Positions 27,851 to 36,806 of a stretch of 64,000 bases of DNA are shown here, piece by piece. The position numbers and the translations under genes are program-made. The stretch lies in the NCBI GenBank assembly GCA_038396585.1, contig CP121691.1, positions 2,356,001-2,420,000 on the forward strand, read 5' to 3'. Position 1 is the stretch's first letter. Each line of letters starts with the position of its first letter. The DNA is from Vallitaleaceae bacterium 9-2. GTDB lineage: Bacteria > Bacillota > Clostridia > Lachnospirales > Vallitaleaceae. A model generated the notes under the pieces. It saw nothing but the letters and a program-made list of their open reading frames with translations. It did no database searches and was not told the DNA's origin.

Positions 27851-29944
27851 ATGTCATTAAGCAAACGTTGCAAAAGTATACTGATACAATTTGTCACCTC
27901 TGCTGATCCCAAATCAATTGAAACCCTAACTTCACATTACAAAGTCTCTGAACGAACAATTCGCTATGATATCAAGGATATAGAATATTGGTTAAAACAG
28001 CATCAATTGGGTTCCATAAGCACTGTATATGGGAAGGGTTTTTTGCTTTCTAGTTCCAAATCACAGAAAAAAATATTACTCGACCAGCTTCAAGAATATA
28101 AACCAATGGAAAACTATTATTCCAGCGAAGAACGCCAAAAAATACTACTTCTTGAATTGCTTAATTCTGAAGAACCGATAAAATCTGAATATCTACAAAA
28201 CAAAGTCAAAGTTAGCCGTGGAACTATCTTAAAGGAATTAAAATTTGTCGAACAGTGGCTTGATAAATATAAACTCACTTTAATCAAAAAGCCAAATTAT
28301 GGAATTAAAATCGAGGGAAATGAGTCATCAAAAAGAAATGCATTAATCGGACTTGCTAGAGATTATATGTCCACCGAACAAATACTTGGTGTCATCAAGT
28401 CTATAGAATCTAACACGAAACGACCGAATCCCTCCTATAACTATTTGTATCGCGATATGCTAATGTCCACAGTCGATTTAGAACTCCTCGAAAAATCTCT
28501 ATACCAATTACAAGATTTACTCGGTGTTCAATTAGGTGACAACTCATTTGCAAGCCTTTTTACTCATCTTGCTATCGCTATACAGCGCATACAAATGGGA
28601 AAAAACATCTTCTTTCCACCAGAAGATTTAATTCTTTTAGAAAAAACAGATGCGTTTAAAACCTGTGAAGTTTTTGCCCAAATATTAAACGATACTTTTA
28701 ATGTCACTATCCCAAAGCCTGAAATAGGCTATATTACACTGCATATCCTCGCAGCCCAGCTCCATAAAAAAAGTATCGCAGATATTAAAAATGCCTCACC
28801 TTCACTTACGCGTGCCAATCTTCTTATAAATGCCACGAATTTATTACTTAATGATGAACAGATTAATTTTATGGAAATGGCTGTGGATATCACGAATTCT
28901 ATTAAGACTCAACTAGGCATCGAATTTGAAAATGAAGATCAGATGCTTCTTGACTTGTGTATTCATCTTAAGCCCGCCATACATCGGTGTAAGTACAAAA
29001 TGTTTTTAACCAATCCATTGTTAGATGATATTAAAAAAAATTACTATCGTCTATTTCTTATTGTTAAAGAAGCCTTGTTGCTTTTACACTTTAAATACCC
29101 TATTGAAATGGATGATCACGAGATTTCTTATATTACTTTACATTTTGCCGCTGAGATTGAAAAAGGAAAGGTCCTTTTTTCAAAAAAACTCAATGTGTTA
29201 TTGGTCTGTGCCAGCGGATTAGGTACTGCCAAAATGCTTCATAATCGAATTCTCACCAATTTTAGCGATTTAAATATTATTGATTCTATCTCCTACCTTG
29301 ACTATTTTAAGCAATCCTCTTTGTCGGTGGATTTGGTTATAAGTACCATTCCCCTTAAACAGTCCCAACACCCATGTATTGTCGTCAATCCTTTATTAAA
29401 AAAAGAGGATATTGAGCGTATTGAAACCTTTATCTTTGAGCATCATGCACCTACAACCCATTCACCGGTTAAGGATACCTCTTTATCTATAGCCTCTAAA
29501 GCCGAGACTAGTCTAGCACAGCTATTGACGCCGGAACATATTCGTCTTGATGTTAGTGCCTCTTCTTGGCAAGAAGCCTTACATTTAGGTGCTGATATTT
29601 TACTCGAAAACGATTACATTACACCGGAGTATACAAAACAGATCATCGAAAACATTCATAAGCTTGGTCCATATATCGTCATTGCACCGGGAATAGCTTT
29701 TTCACATGCATCCTATAAAGTCGGGGTCAAAAAGCTGGGTATGAGTCTAATTCGCTTACAAGAAGCCGTTGAATTTGGTCACGAGAAAAACGACCCTGTA
29801 AAACTGATTTTTACACTTGCCCCTTCCGATAAAACAAGTCACTATGATGCACTGACAACATTGATGAATATACTCTTAGACCCTCGTGAACTTAATATTC
29901 TCTTCAATTCAAAAAACATGGATGAAATCCTTAAAATACTGTGA
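27851..29944 (+). CDS. PRD-containing PTS-controlled transcriptional activator (LicR/MtlR type)
   Basis: Regulator of 697 residues. In order: two helix-turn-helix regions (VSERTIRYDIKDIEYWLK and VSRGTILKELKFVEQWL), PRD1 with FTHLAIAIQR and ITLHILAAQL, PRD2 with CIHLKPAIHR and ITLHFAAEIE, a IIB-like domain with Cys453 in LVCASGLGT, and a IIA-like domain with His619 in GIAFSHASYKV. All PTS phosphorylation sites appear intact, so activity should depend on transport state. It is divergent from the ascorbate-type PTS and probably activates it. It lacks the sigma-54 interaction domain of LevR. GGAGG precedes the ATG. Confidence 0.9.
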   Translation: MSLSKRCKSILIQFVTSADPKSIETLTSHYKVSERTIRYDIKDIEYWLKQHQLGSISTVYGKGFLLSSSKSQKKILLDQLQEYKPMENYYSSEERQKILLLELLNSEEPIKSEYLQNKVKVSRGTILKELKFVEQWLDKYKLTLIKKPNYGIKIEGNESSKRNALIGLARDYMSTEQILGVIKSIESNTKRPNPSYNYLYRDMLMSTVDLELLEKSLYQLQDLLGVQLGDNSFASLFTHLAIAIQRIQMGKNIFFPPEDLILLEKTDAFKTCEVFAQILNDTFNVTIPKPEIGYITLHILAAQLHKKSIADIKNASPSLTRANLLINATNLLLNDEQINFMEMAVDITNSIKTQLGIEFENEDQMLLDLCIHLKPAIHRCKYKMFLTNPLLDDIKKNYYRLFLIVKEALLLLHFKYPIEMDDHEISYITLHFAAEIEKGKVLFSKKLNVLLVCASGLGTAKMLHNRILTNFSDLNIIDSISYLDYFKQSSLSVDLVISTIPLKQSQHPCIVVNPLLKKEDIERIETFIFEHHAPTTHSPVKDTSLSIASKAETSLAQLLTPEHIRLDVSASSWQEALHLGADILLENDYITPEYTKQIIENIHKLGPYIVIAPGIAFSHASYKVGVKKLGMSLIRLQEAVEFGHEKNDPVKLIFTLAPSDKTSHYDALTTLMNILLDPRELNILFNSKNMDEILKIL

Positions 29945-30032
29945 TGCTATTTTAAGGCTTTTGCCTTATTCCTTTTCCCTTTTACAAGGCTTATAATTAA
30001 AAGGAAGACAACGTTTTTTTAGGAGGGATCTT

Positions 30033-30554
30033 ATGGAGATTACAACGACACTTCCCACCATTGACCTTACAGATAATGAAACCGGTTGTTGTCCACGCTT
30101 TCACCCTGAACTATGGGATGAAAAGATTTTCACCTTTAGCGACATACAATTTGCACGAACCACTTCCAAGAATATACTTCATATCCCCATAAACCTAGGC
30201 AAGGTCATGGCTCAATCTATGGAGCGCATTGACGGTGTCGGAGCAATGAAAAAAGAACAGTACTTGATACTTTCTAGAGATTTAAGCCCATGGAAAAGCG
30301 AGCATTTATTTGCTGTCACAAAAAAAGTTCCTGGCATGAAAATGGTTTCACTCACCGGAACTTTTTATGCTAAAGTCTATGATGGTCCTTATAAAGACAT
30401 GCCAAAACTCATGAAAGATTTTCAGTTACATGCTAAAAGCAAGGGGATGGCAATCTCAAAAAACATTTATGTTTTTTATACAACATGTCCAAAATGTGCC
30501 AAATACTATAAACATAACTATATGGTTCTTTTTAGCAAAAACAAGCCTTACTAA
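30033..30554 (+). CDS. GyrI-like small-molecule-binding family protein (unknown function)
   Basis: Protein of 173 residues with the conserved opening TGCCPRFHPELWDEK, a central beta-rich GyrI/SOUL-like region, GTFYAKVYDGPYKDMPKLM, and the terminal YTTCPKCAKYY. The family is widespread in bacteria and often labelled hydrolase without evidence; ligand binding of the BmrR/GyrI type is the better guess. AGGAGGG precedes the ATG. Its stop codon overlaps that of the converging kinase gene inside a terminator hairpin. Confidence 0.6.
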   Translation: MEITTTLPTIDLTDNETGCCPRFHPELWDEKIFTFSDIQFARTTSKNILHIPINLGKVMAQSMERIDGVGAMKKEQYLILSRDLSPWKSEHLFAVTKKVPGMKMVSLTGTFYAKVYDGPYKDMPKLMKDFQLHAKSKGMAISKNIYVFYTTCPKCAKYYKHNYMVLFSKNKPY

Positions 30555-30571
30555 GTTGTAAGGCTTGTTTT
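30538..30571. terminator. Bidirectional terminator holding both stop codons
   Basis: Fourteen-base perfect stem (30538-30551 with 30558-30571) with a six-base loop. The plus-strand stop TAA (30552-30554) and minus-strand stop TAG (30553-30551) both fall at the loop. A and T runs flank both sides. Confidence 0.88.
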
Positions 30572-32521
30572 AAATAAATCTCCGTCAATTTCAATTTCTA
30601 ATTTTAATCCTAGTGCTTTTGCCAAGCTTCCAGCAATTGAAAGGCCTAAGCCGCTTCCTTCTGTATTTCTTGAAGTATCTCCTCGTACAAATCTCTCCAT
30701 CAACGAAGCTGAATCAATATTTAGAGGCTCTTTTGATATGTTCTTCATCTCAATAATAACGCGTTCTTGGTCATGACCTAAATTAATATAAACCCTTGAA
30801 CCGTTCATACTATATTTATATATATTCGTCACCAGATTCTCAATGATACGATACATAATTTTACTATCGGTCTCAATAGTAATTGGTTCTTTATCTATTT
30901 GTGTAATCACTTCCAAGTTGGATGCATGAAACTCATCTTCATACTCAGCTAAAATCTGTTGCATCAATTGGCGCACATCAATAGTTTCTTTTGTGATTTC
31001 AATATTGCCACTGCTTGCTTTTGATGCCTCCACCACATGACTTATCAGATCCTTTAACCGTATTGACTTATCCTCTAACACTGCGATATATTTTTTTGCT
31101 TCTTCACTCGCCATCTCTTCTTTTTTTAATAAGTCCACATAATTGATAATAGATGTTAAAGGGTTTTTTAAATCATGAGTAACATTTGTAATCAATTCCG
31201 TCTTCATTCGTTCTCCTCGCATTGCTTCGTCCAAGGCAGACTTTAGCCCTGACTGCATGGCATTTAAGTCTGCACCAAAGTCACGAAAAGCTTCCGGCAG
31301 TTCTTCAATATTAAGTGGATATTCAAGGCTTCCTCTTGCTCTTGCTCGAGCAGCATCCATAAGACTTTGTAGTCCTCGCAAATACTTCACTAATACTTTT
31401 AGAACCAATAAGTTAAACAAAACAAATACAGCGAAAATTGAAAAGGGTCCCGAAGGAACAATAAGTACAAAAATCATATTAATCAAGCAAACACCAAAAA
31501 AAGCAATAATCAACCATGGCTTATAACTTTTAATCATGTTTTTAAACAGATTAACAATCTCCATACCTATGCGAATACATAATATGTTATATACAAACCG
31601 ATGATTTCTAATATTACGTATAACCGATAGCAATATATGTATGGCCAGTAGTACCCAGATATTCATACTGATACATAGAAGAACCAACAGAACAGTATTT
31701 TCCTCCGGATTATATATTGAAGAGGTTATTCCCATAGGCACAAGGGATGTTAAGAGTAAAAACAAGATTTGAAACTCATAAAAGACCCGATCAAGCCAAC
31801 AAAGCTTTATATTATTTCTATTTGGTCCTTTTCCCGTATGCATCCCCAGGTAAACAACCTCTCCTACGCCTAATACCAAGGAAGCAATCAATATGGAATA
31901 ATAGATTTTTTCCATTTCTTTTGCCTGCTGATAATTTTTATAGGGTATCGTAAAAAACGGATCTTGAATATTCTCATCAAATCCAGTTAGCAGACGGTAT
32001 GGTCCCGTCTTAAGCATTGAAAAAATCCCTTCACTGGTATATGAATATCCCCATTCAATATCTCTGCCAAAAGAGGTTGCTTCTAAGAGACTTTTTCCTG
32101 GAAAGGCAATCTGTTCTGGATTCCATTGAATTGCCGTCTCATAATTATTAAACATGCTCTCTTTTGCATTAGAAAAATTGCTCTTAGTTTCCATTGTTTG
32201 GGTATTAATCAATAAAAAGCGAAAACTTTTTGCCTTATCTAGATTACGGTTGATTTGTCGTAACCGACTAAGTTTTTCTATTTTTTCCTTTTCATCTTCA
32301 ACTGTTTTTTCTATGTGCGCTTCATCAATTAATTCCAATTCTTTTTCTAATATATTATGCACTAATCGTGTATAATTGCTTTCAAACTCCCATGTGTCAT
32401 AATAGCTTTCTTGTGTCAAATATTCCCACGCCGTACCGATTTGATATCCTGACCATAAGAATCCCGTACCGGCAAGAAGGATTATTATGTGTGCAATAAA
32501 TTTAAATTGCCATTTACTCAT
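30551..32521 (-). CDS. Membrane sensor histidine kinase with multi-helix sensor region
   Basis: Kinase of 656 residues. A first membrane segment near residue 10 is followed by an extracytoplasmic region of about 180 residues, then about five further hydrophobic segments, a HAMP-like linker, HisKA with His in VTHDLKNPLTS and the ATPase domain. The N-box reads IIENLVTNIYKYS and the last glycine box EGSGLGLSIAGSLA. The usual DxGxG box is replaced by MKNIS, as in a subgroup of Clostridia kinases whose regulators resemble VanR. It overlaps the response regulator gene by eight bases; coupling explains the weak ribosome site at the ATG (32521). The signal sensed is unknown. Confidence 0.85.
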   Translation of the reverse strand: MSKWQFKFIAHIIILLAGTGFLWSGYQIGTAWEYLTQESYYDTWEFESNYTRLVHNILEKELELIDEAHIEKTVEDEKEKIEKLSRLRQINRNLDKAKSFRFLLINTQTMETKSNFSNAKESMFNNYETAIQWNPEQIAFPGKSLLEATSFGRDIEWGYSYTSEGIFSMLKTGPYRLLTGFDENIQDPFFTIPYKNYQQAKEMEKIYYSILIASLVLGVGEVVYLGMHTGKGPNRNNIKLCWLDRVFYEFQILFLLLTSLVPMGITSSIYNPEENTVLLVLLCISMNIWVLLAIHILLSVIRNIRNHRFVYNILCIRIGMEIVNLFKNMIKSYKPWLIIAFFGVCLINMIFVLIVPSGPFSIFAVFVLFNLLVLKVLVKYLRGLQSLMDAARARARGSLEYPLNIEELPEAFRDFGADLNAMQSGLKSALDEAMRGERMKTELITNVTHDLKNPLTSIINYVDLLKKEEMASEEAKKYIAVLEDKSIRLKDLISHVVEASKASSGNIEITKETIDVRQLMQQILAEYEDEFHASNLEVITQIDKEPITIETDSKIMYRIIENLVTNIYKYSMNGSRVYINLGHDQERVIIEMKNISKEPLNIDSASLMERFVRGDTSRNTEGSGLGLSIAGSLAKALGLKLEIEIDGDLFKTSLTT

Positions 32522-33224
32522 TGTATTTTTCGATTTTGTAGCCAATGCCCCACACCACCTTTAAGTATTTTGGATTTTTAGGGTCAATCTCTATTTTTTC
32601 CCGCATACGTCGAATATGTACTGCTACAGTGTTTTCTGCACCATAGGCTTCTTCTTCCCACACATATTCATAAATCTCTTGGATTGAATAGACCTTGCCC
32701 ATATGTTGCATAAGTAAAGTTAGTATTTTAAGCTCTGTGGGTGTTAATGCAATATTCTCTCCATCGATACTCGTCTCTTTAGTATCTAGATTCAAGACTA
32801 AGCCTCCCGTTACACAAAGATGCTTTTTTTTCTCTAGACTTCCAAGCATCGTATATCTTCGGAGTTGAGATTTCACTCTGGCAATAAGCTCCAATGGATT
32901 AAAAGGCTTTGTCAAATAATCGTCTGCACCAAAGTTTAGACCAATAATCTTATCCGTATCTTCGGACTTTGCAGAGACCAAAATAATTGGAATATTATAA
33001 TCATTGCGGATTTTTAACGTTGATTGCAATCCATCTAGCTTTGGCATCATAATATCTAAAATGACTAAGTGCACCTTTTGGCGCTCCAACATTTCAAGCA
33101 CCTGCAATCCGTCATACGCTTTAAATATATTATACCCTTCCTGCGATAAAAAAATACTAATCGCTTCAACGATATCAACGTCATCATCACATACAAGAAT
33201 ATTCATTTCATTTTCCTTCAACAT
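32514..33224 (-). CDS. OmpR-family response regulator (VanR/SrrA-like)
   Basis: Regulator of 236 residues. The receiver has CDDD near residue 15, phosphoacceptor Asp in LVILDIMMPKLDG and Lys in LVSAKSED; the winged-helix domain ends VHIRRMREKIEIDPKNPKYLKVVWGIGY. It should be phosphorylated by the overlapping kinase. I chose the ATG at 33224 (AAAGGTGG upstream); a second ATG six codons later also has a plausible site (AAGGA). No obvious target genes: the pair lies between a GyrI-like gene and a sugar importer operon ended by its own terminator. Confidence 0.88.
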   Translation of the reverse strand: MLKENEMNILVCDDDVDIVEAISIFLSQEGYNIFKAYDGLQVLEMLERQKVHLVILDIMMPKLDGLQSTLKIRNDYNIPIILVSAKSEDTDKIIGLNFGADDYLTKPFNPLELIARVKSQLRRYTMLGSLEKKKHLCVTGGLVLNLDTKETSIDGENIALTPTELKILTLLMQHMGKVYSIQEIYEYVWEEEAYGAENTVAVHIRRMREKIEIDPKNPKYLKVVWGIGYKIEKYNE

Positions 33225-33352
33225 GTTCACCACCTTTCACCATTCTCTATGCATTTTATGAACATCTCTTGGATTGTTCTTTCTGCTTCCATTATTATAC
33301 ACATTTTTCCCACATATACATAACTTTTATTACAAAAACTACTATAACAAAC

Positions 33353-33390
33353 AAAAAGAAAGAACTTCTTATTGAAATTCTTTCTTTTTT
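33353..33390 (-). terminator. Terminator of the second sugar importer operon
   Basis: AT-rich twelve-base stem (33353-33364 with 33378-33389) with a U-run on the minus strand, 47 bases past the permease stop. Confidence 0.7.
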
Positions 33391-33436
33391 CTTACAATGC
33401 ACCAAGTGCGCTTGACACTATGGACTTTTGTATACA

Positions 33437-34270
33437 TTACTCTTTAACCGCCCCAGCTGCTACACCCGATAAAATATATTTTTGGAAAAAAATGTATAAT
33501 AGTATAGTCGGAATCATTACAACAATGATTCCCGCTGCCAGCACTTGCCATGATCCTTGTTGTGCATTGGCAAAATTCATTAAGTATGTTGTCAATGTTC
33601 TCAAACTATTTTTGGGCATATATAAGTATGGGATGTACATGTCATTAATGATTACAATTGACTTGATAATACACACTGTTGCTGTTGCCGGCGCCAGTAG
33701 TGGAAAAATAATTTGTCCAAAAAGCTTAAAATATGAACATCCATCAATAAGCGCCGCTTCATCTAATGCCACAGGAATCCTTGAAATAAACTGGCGATAA
33801 ATATATAGTTGCATCAAATCCGACGCCACATAGATAACAATTGGCGCACCGATTGTATTATACAACCCTAATCCTTGTATAATTTTAAATCTTGCAATTT
33901 CTGTCACAAAAGTTGGAATCAACATGCCTAGAAAAAACAAACCTACAACAATTTTCTTTCCACGAAAAGTAAAGCGTTCAATAATATAAGCCGTTATTGT
34001 TCCAAATAAAACATTAAAGATGAGTGACATTATCAGAATAAATCCTGTATTCTTGAAACCAATATATAAGTACTTATCACCTAATACATGACGAAAGTTC
34101 TCCAGTGTAATACGCTGAAATTCAGGTAGCCACAATGGTGACGTATTGGCCATATCTCCTCGTGTTTTTAGCGCCGCAAAAAAAGTCAATAGTATAGGTG
34201 CAAGAACAATGAAAACCATAGCAATACACAATACTTGCTTAACTAGTTGTCCACATATTCGCTTAAACAT
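33437..34270 (-). CDS. Carbohydrate ABC transporter permease (MalG type), second importer
   Basis: Permease of 277 residues with six predicted membrane segments (first at about 13-34) and EAA loop DEAALIDGCSYFKLFGQ. The ATG at 34270 overlaps the end of the MalF-type gene by eight bases and has AGGGGTG upstream; a GTG three codons earlier is less likely. Last gene of a three-gene importer operon that includes no hydrolase or ATPase. Confidence 0.88.
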   Translation of the reverse strand: MFKRICGQLVKQVLCIAMVFIVLAPILLTFFAALKTRGDMANTSPLWLPEFQRITLENFRHVLGDKYLYIGFKNTGFILIMSLIFNVLFGTITAYIIERFTFRGKKIVVGLFFLGMLIPTFVTEIARFKIIQGLGLYNTIGAPIVIYVASDLMQLYIYRQFISRIPVALDEAALIDGCSYFKLFGQIIFPLLAPATATVCIIKSIVIINDMYIPYLYMPKNSLRTLTTYLMNFANAQQGSWQVLAAGIIVVMIPTILLYIFFQKYILSGVAAGAVKE

Positions 34271-35165
34271 TTTTCTCACCCCTATCTTTAAAAATCAATT
34301 TATGTATAATATTATTTTGAACCATATAAATAATTACAATCATCACCATAATTGCAATGGCCATGGTCGAAGCCAAACCAAAATTTGAAAACGAAAATGC
34401 CGTCTTTATTGTATACAACGTAAACGTCGACGATGCATATCCAGGCCCACCTGCAGTCATAACAAATGGAATATCAAACACTTGTAACGCCCCACGAATA
34501 TTATCAAACAGAACGAAATCAACCATTAACATAATACTTGGAATTTGAATATATCTAAACAGATGCCACCCATTTGCTCCATCAACTTTTGCAGCTTCTT
34601 CTATATCCTTTGGAATCGATTGTAAGGCCGCTAAAAAGAGGATGACATGATAGCCGCTGAATCTCCAAACGGAAACCGATGCTAAGACATAGTTGACAAT
34701 CTTAGGGTCTGAAAGCCAGCTTCGTATCCATGATTCAAGCTGGAGTAATTCAAGAATTGAATTAAAAGCACCATTGATAGGTGAATAAAAATATGAAAAC
34801 GCATATGCAATAGCCACACCATTGATAATATATGGCATAAATACCATGGTCTTATAGAATTTTGCCCCTTTTAATTTGCTGTTTAATAATACAGCAAAGC
34901 CTAATTCCACAAAAATCATAATAAAATGTACCACAAAATAGACGGAGTTATTCTTCAGCGAAAGCCATAAGTCTTTGTTTTTAAACATGGAGATGTAATT
35001 TGCAAATCCTATAAACCGACTATCTGCAGAATATCCATCCCATTCGATAAAGCTCATTCTAAAAAGATCGACTGCCGGCAATACAACAAATCCGATAAGC
35101 AATAACATCGGCACAATTAGTGATGCTCCTATAAATATTTTTCTTTTTTTATTTAGTGACTGCAT
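34263..35165 (-). CDS. Carbohydrate ABC transporter permease (MalF type), second importer
   Basis: Permease of 300 residues, six predicted membrane segments (first at about 10-30), EAA loop EEAAKVDGANGWHLF. Partner of the overlapping MalG-type permease and the upstream binding lipoprotein. GGAGG precedes the ATG. A hairpin (35184-35213) separates it from the binding-protein gene. Confidence 0.9.
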   Translation of the reverse strand: MQSLNKKRKIFIGASLIVPMLLLIGFVVLPAVDLFRMSFIEWDGYSADSRFIGFANYISMFKNKDLWLSLKNNSVYFVVHFIMIFVELGFAVLLNSKLKGAKFYKTMVFMPYIINGVAIAYAFSYFYSPINGAFNSILELLQLESWIRSWLSDPKIVNYVLASVSVWRFSGYHVILFLAALQSIPKDIEEAAKVDGANGWHLFRYIQIPSIMLMVDFVLFDNIRGALQVFDIPFVMTAGGPGYASSTFTLYTIKTAFSFSNFGLASTMAIAIMVMIVIIYMVQNNIIHKLIFKDRGEKNV

Positions 35166-35183
35166 TCTTTACCTCCGATATAA

Positions 35184-35213
35184 TAATGGGGATGTTTATG
35201 TCCACCCCCATTA
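35184..35213 (-). other. Intercistronic hairpin after the second binding-protein gene
   Basis: TAATGGGG (35184-35191) pairs with CCCCATTA (35206-35213), with possible extra pairs inside. No U-run follows on the minus strand. It sits between stop of the binding protein and start of the permease. Confidence 0.6.
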
Positions 35214-35223
35214 ATCCTACATT

Positions 35224-36579
35224 CTAGTCAACGTTCAGTTTTTTTCTAGCTTCTGTCCATCGTTGGTTTAAATCTTCAAATACTGTATCAACGTCAAATC
35301 CGTCAATAAGCATCTCCGCACCAAGTTTTTTATAGTCAAATGTTGTCTCATTTTGAATTGAAGAAAAATCATCGTTACCGCCATTGTACATAACCCATTG
35401 AATCTCTGAAGCCGTTTGGTCTGCTTGAGCTAAAACCGGATCTTTTTCTTTTGGAAAATTCTTCATTGATGAATCTGAGGACACATAATTAATATAGTCC
35501 GGATACCACTCATCTGAGTAGAACCACTCCACAAAAGCAACTGCTGCTTCTGGAATTTTTGAATGTGTTGTTACGCCCATAAACGAGTCTCCTTGTACAA
35601 TCACGTTATAAGGATCATCAACACTATTGCGTGTTGGTAAATAAAACGTTCCAAGTTCCGAGATATCTTCTGCACCTGCAACAATATTTTGCAATCCCCA
35701 ATCTCCTAATGCAATCATTGCTGCACCTTTTGTTGCAAAAATCGACGTTGCTTGATCATTACCTATACCCAGTGGATCTCTTCCTAGAACACCTGAGTTA
35801 AAAAATGTATAAATCTTTGTATAGGCTTCATAGATATCTTGTCCTTTTTCAAATGGACGATCTTGGGTTGCCATATGGTTCCAGTTTTCGCCATTGCCTG
35901 ATTCTAATGCCGGCATAAATTCCATAAATGGATAGTTGGGCCATTCATCTTTAAGCCCCATCGCTAACGCCATAAAATCCGGGTTATCTTTTCCATAATA
36001 TGCTTGCAACGATAAACTTGCCTGTTCAAGTTCTTCCCATGTTGTAGGAACTTCAACATTTGCTTCCTCAAACAAGTCCTTCCAATAGTATACATACTCA
36101 TAACCTGATGTCATAGGAACGCCAAGGATTTTACCTTCAACGGCGTATCCTTCGGCAAGCAGATTGTTCTTTGCCGCTGTCGTATCACTAATATCTAATA
36201 GGAAATCTTTAAATCTTGATAGTGTAAACGGTTTGTTGAACATAATATCCGGAAGCTGATTTGCCGAAGCACGCATCTTCATCGCATTCCAATATTCTGA
36301 GTCATCTTTAATCTTTTCTACTTCAATGTCTACATCTGGATAATGTTTTTGAAATTTTCCTACCATATCATTTTCTTCAATGAATGTATTCAAATTATTA
36401 TCCCATATTGCAAATGTTAATGTACCACTTAATTCACTTTCTTTCCCTGCGCCTGCGCCTGTGTCTGTTTCTTCTTTAACCATGTTCTCATCATTAGGTT
36501 CTTGCTTTGTACATCCCCCGACAAATAACATTAATACAATAAGTAATCCTGTGAAAATGATACTACTTTTTTGTTTCAT
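35224..36579 (-). CDS. Sugar ABC transporter substrate-binding lipoprotein, second importer
   Basis: Family-1 binding protein of 451 residues. Signal peptide ends at Cys23 (LMLFVGGC), followed by an acidic linker and the two-lobed fold beginning GTLTFAIWDNN. The nearby AraC-type membrane regulator (YesN-like output domain) resembles systems for plant cell-wall oligosaccharides such as YtcQ/YesO-type importers, but no enzyme gene is present to fix the substrate. GGAGG precedes the ATG. Confidence 0.88.
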   Translation of the reverse strand: MKQKSSIIFTGLLIVLMLFVGGCTKQEPNDENMVKEETDTGAGAGKESELSGTLTFAIWDNNLNTFIEENDMVGKFQKHYPDVDIEVEKIKDDSEYWNAMKMRASANQLPDIMFNKPFTLSRFKDFLLDISDTTAAKNNLLAEGYAVEGKILGVPMTSGYEYVYYWKDLFEEANVEVPTTWEELEQASLSLQAYYGKDNPDFMALAMGLKDEWPNYPFMEFMPALESGNGENWNHMATQDRPFEKGQDIYEAYTKIYTFFNSGVLGRDPLGIGNDQATSIFATKGAAMIALGDWGLQNIVAGAEDISELGTFYLPTRNSVDDPYNVIVQGDSFMGVTTHSKIPEAAVAFVEWFYSDEWYPDYINYVSSDSSMKNFPKEKDPVLAQADQTASEIQWVMYNGGNDDFSSIQNETTFDYKKLGAEMLIDGFDVDTVFEDLNQRWTEARKKLNVD

Positions 36580-36761
36580 TTTATTTCCTCCTTTTATTTA
36601 GTATTGTGCCCTCATCATAGCATCCTCTCCTGACATTTTTCCATCTCATAAAACTATTTTCCTTGATAATATGTTATATTAACCTGTAATCACATTTGAT
36701 ATATTGTTATTTTTCATGTTACAAAGTTATTATTCACATATATTTTTGCCCAATACACTAG

Positions 36762-36796
36762 AAAAAGAACAGTACAAATAGCTTGTACTGTTCTTT
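36762..36796 (-). terminator. Terminator after the membrane AraC-type regulator
   Basis: Thirteen-base perfect stem (36764-36776 with 36784-36796) followed by U-rich sequence on the minus strand. It lies between the regulator gene and the promoter region of the second importer. Confidence 0.85.
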
Positions 36797-36806
36797 AATA
36801 TATACC

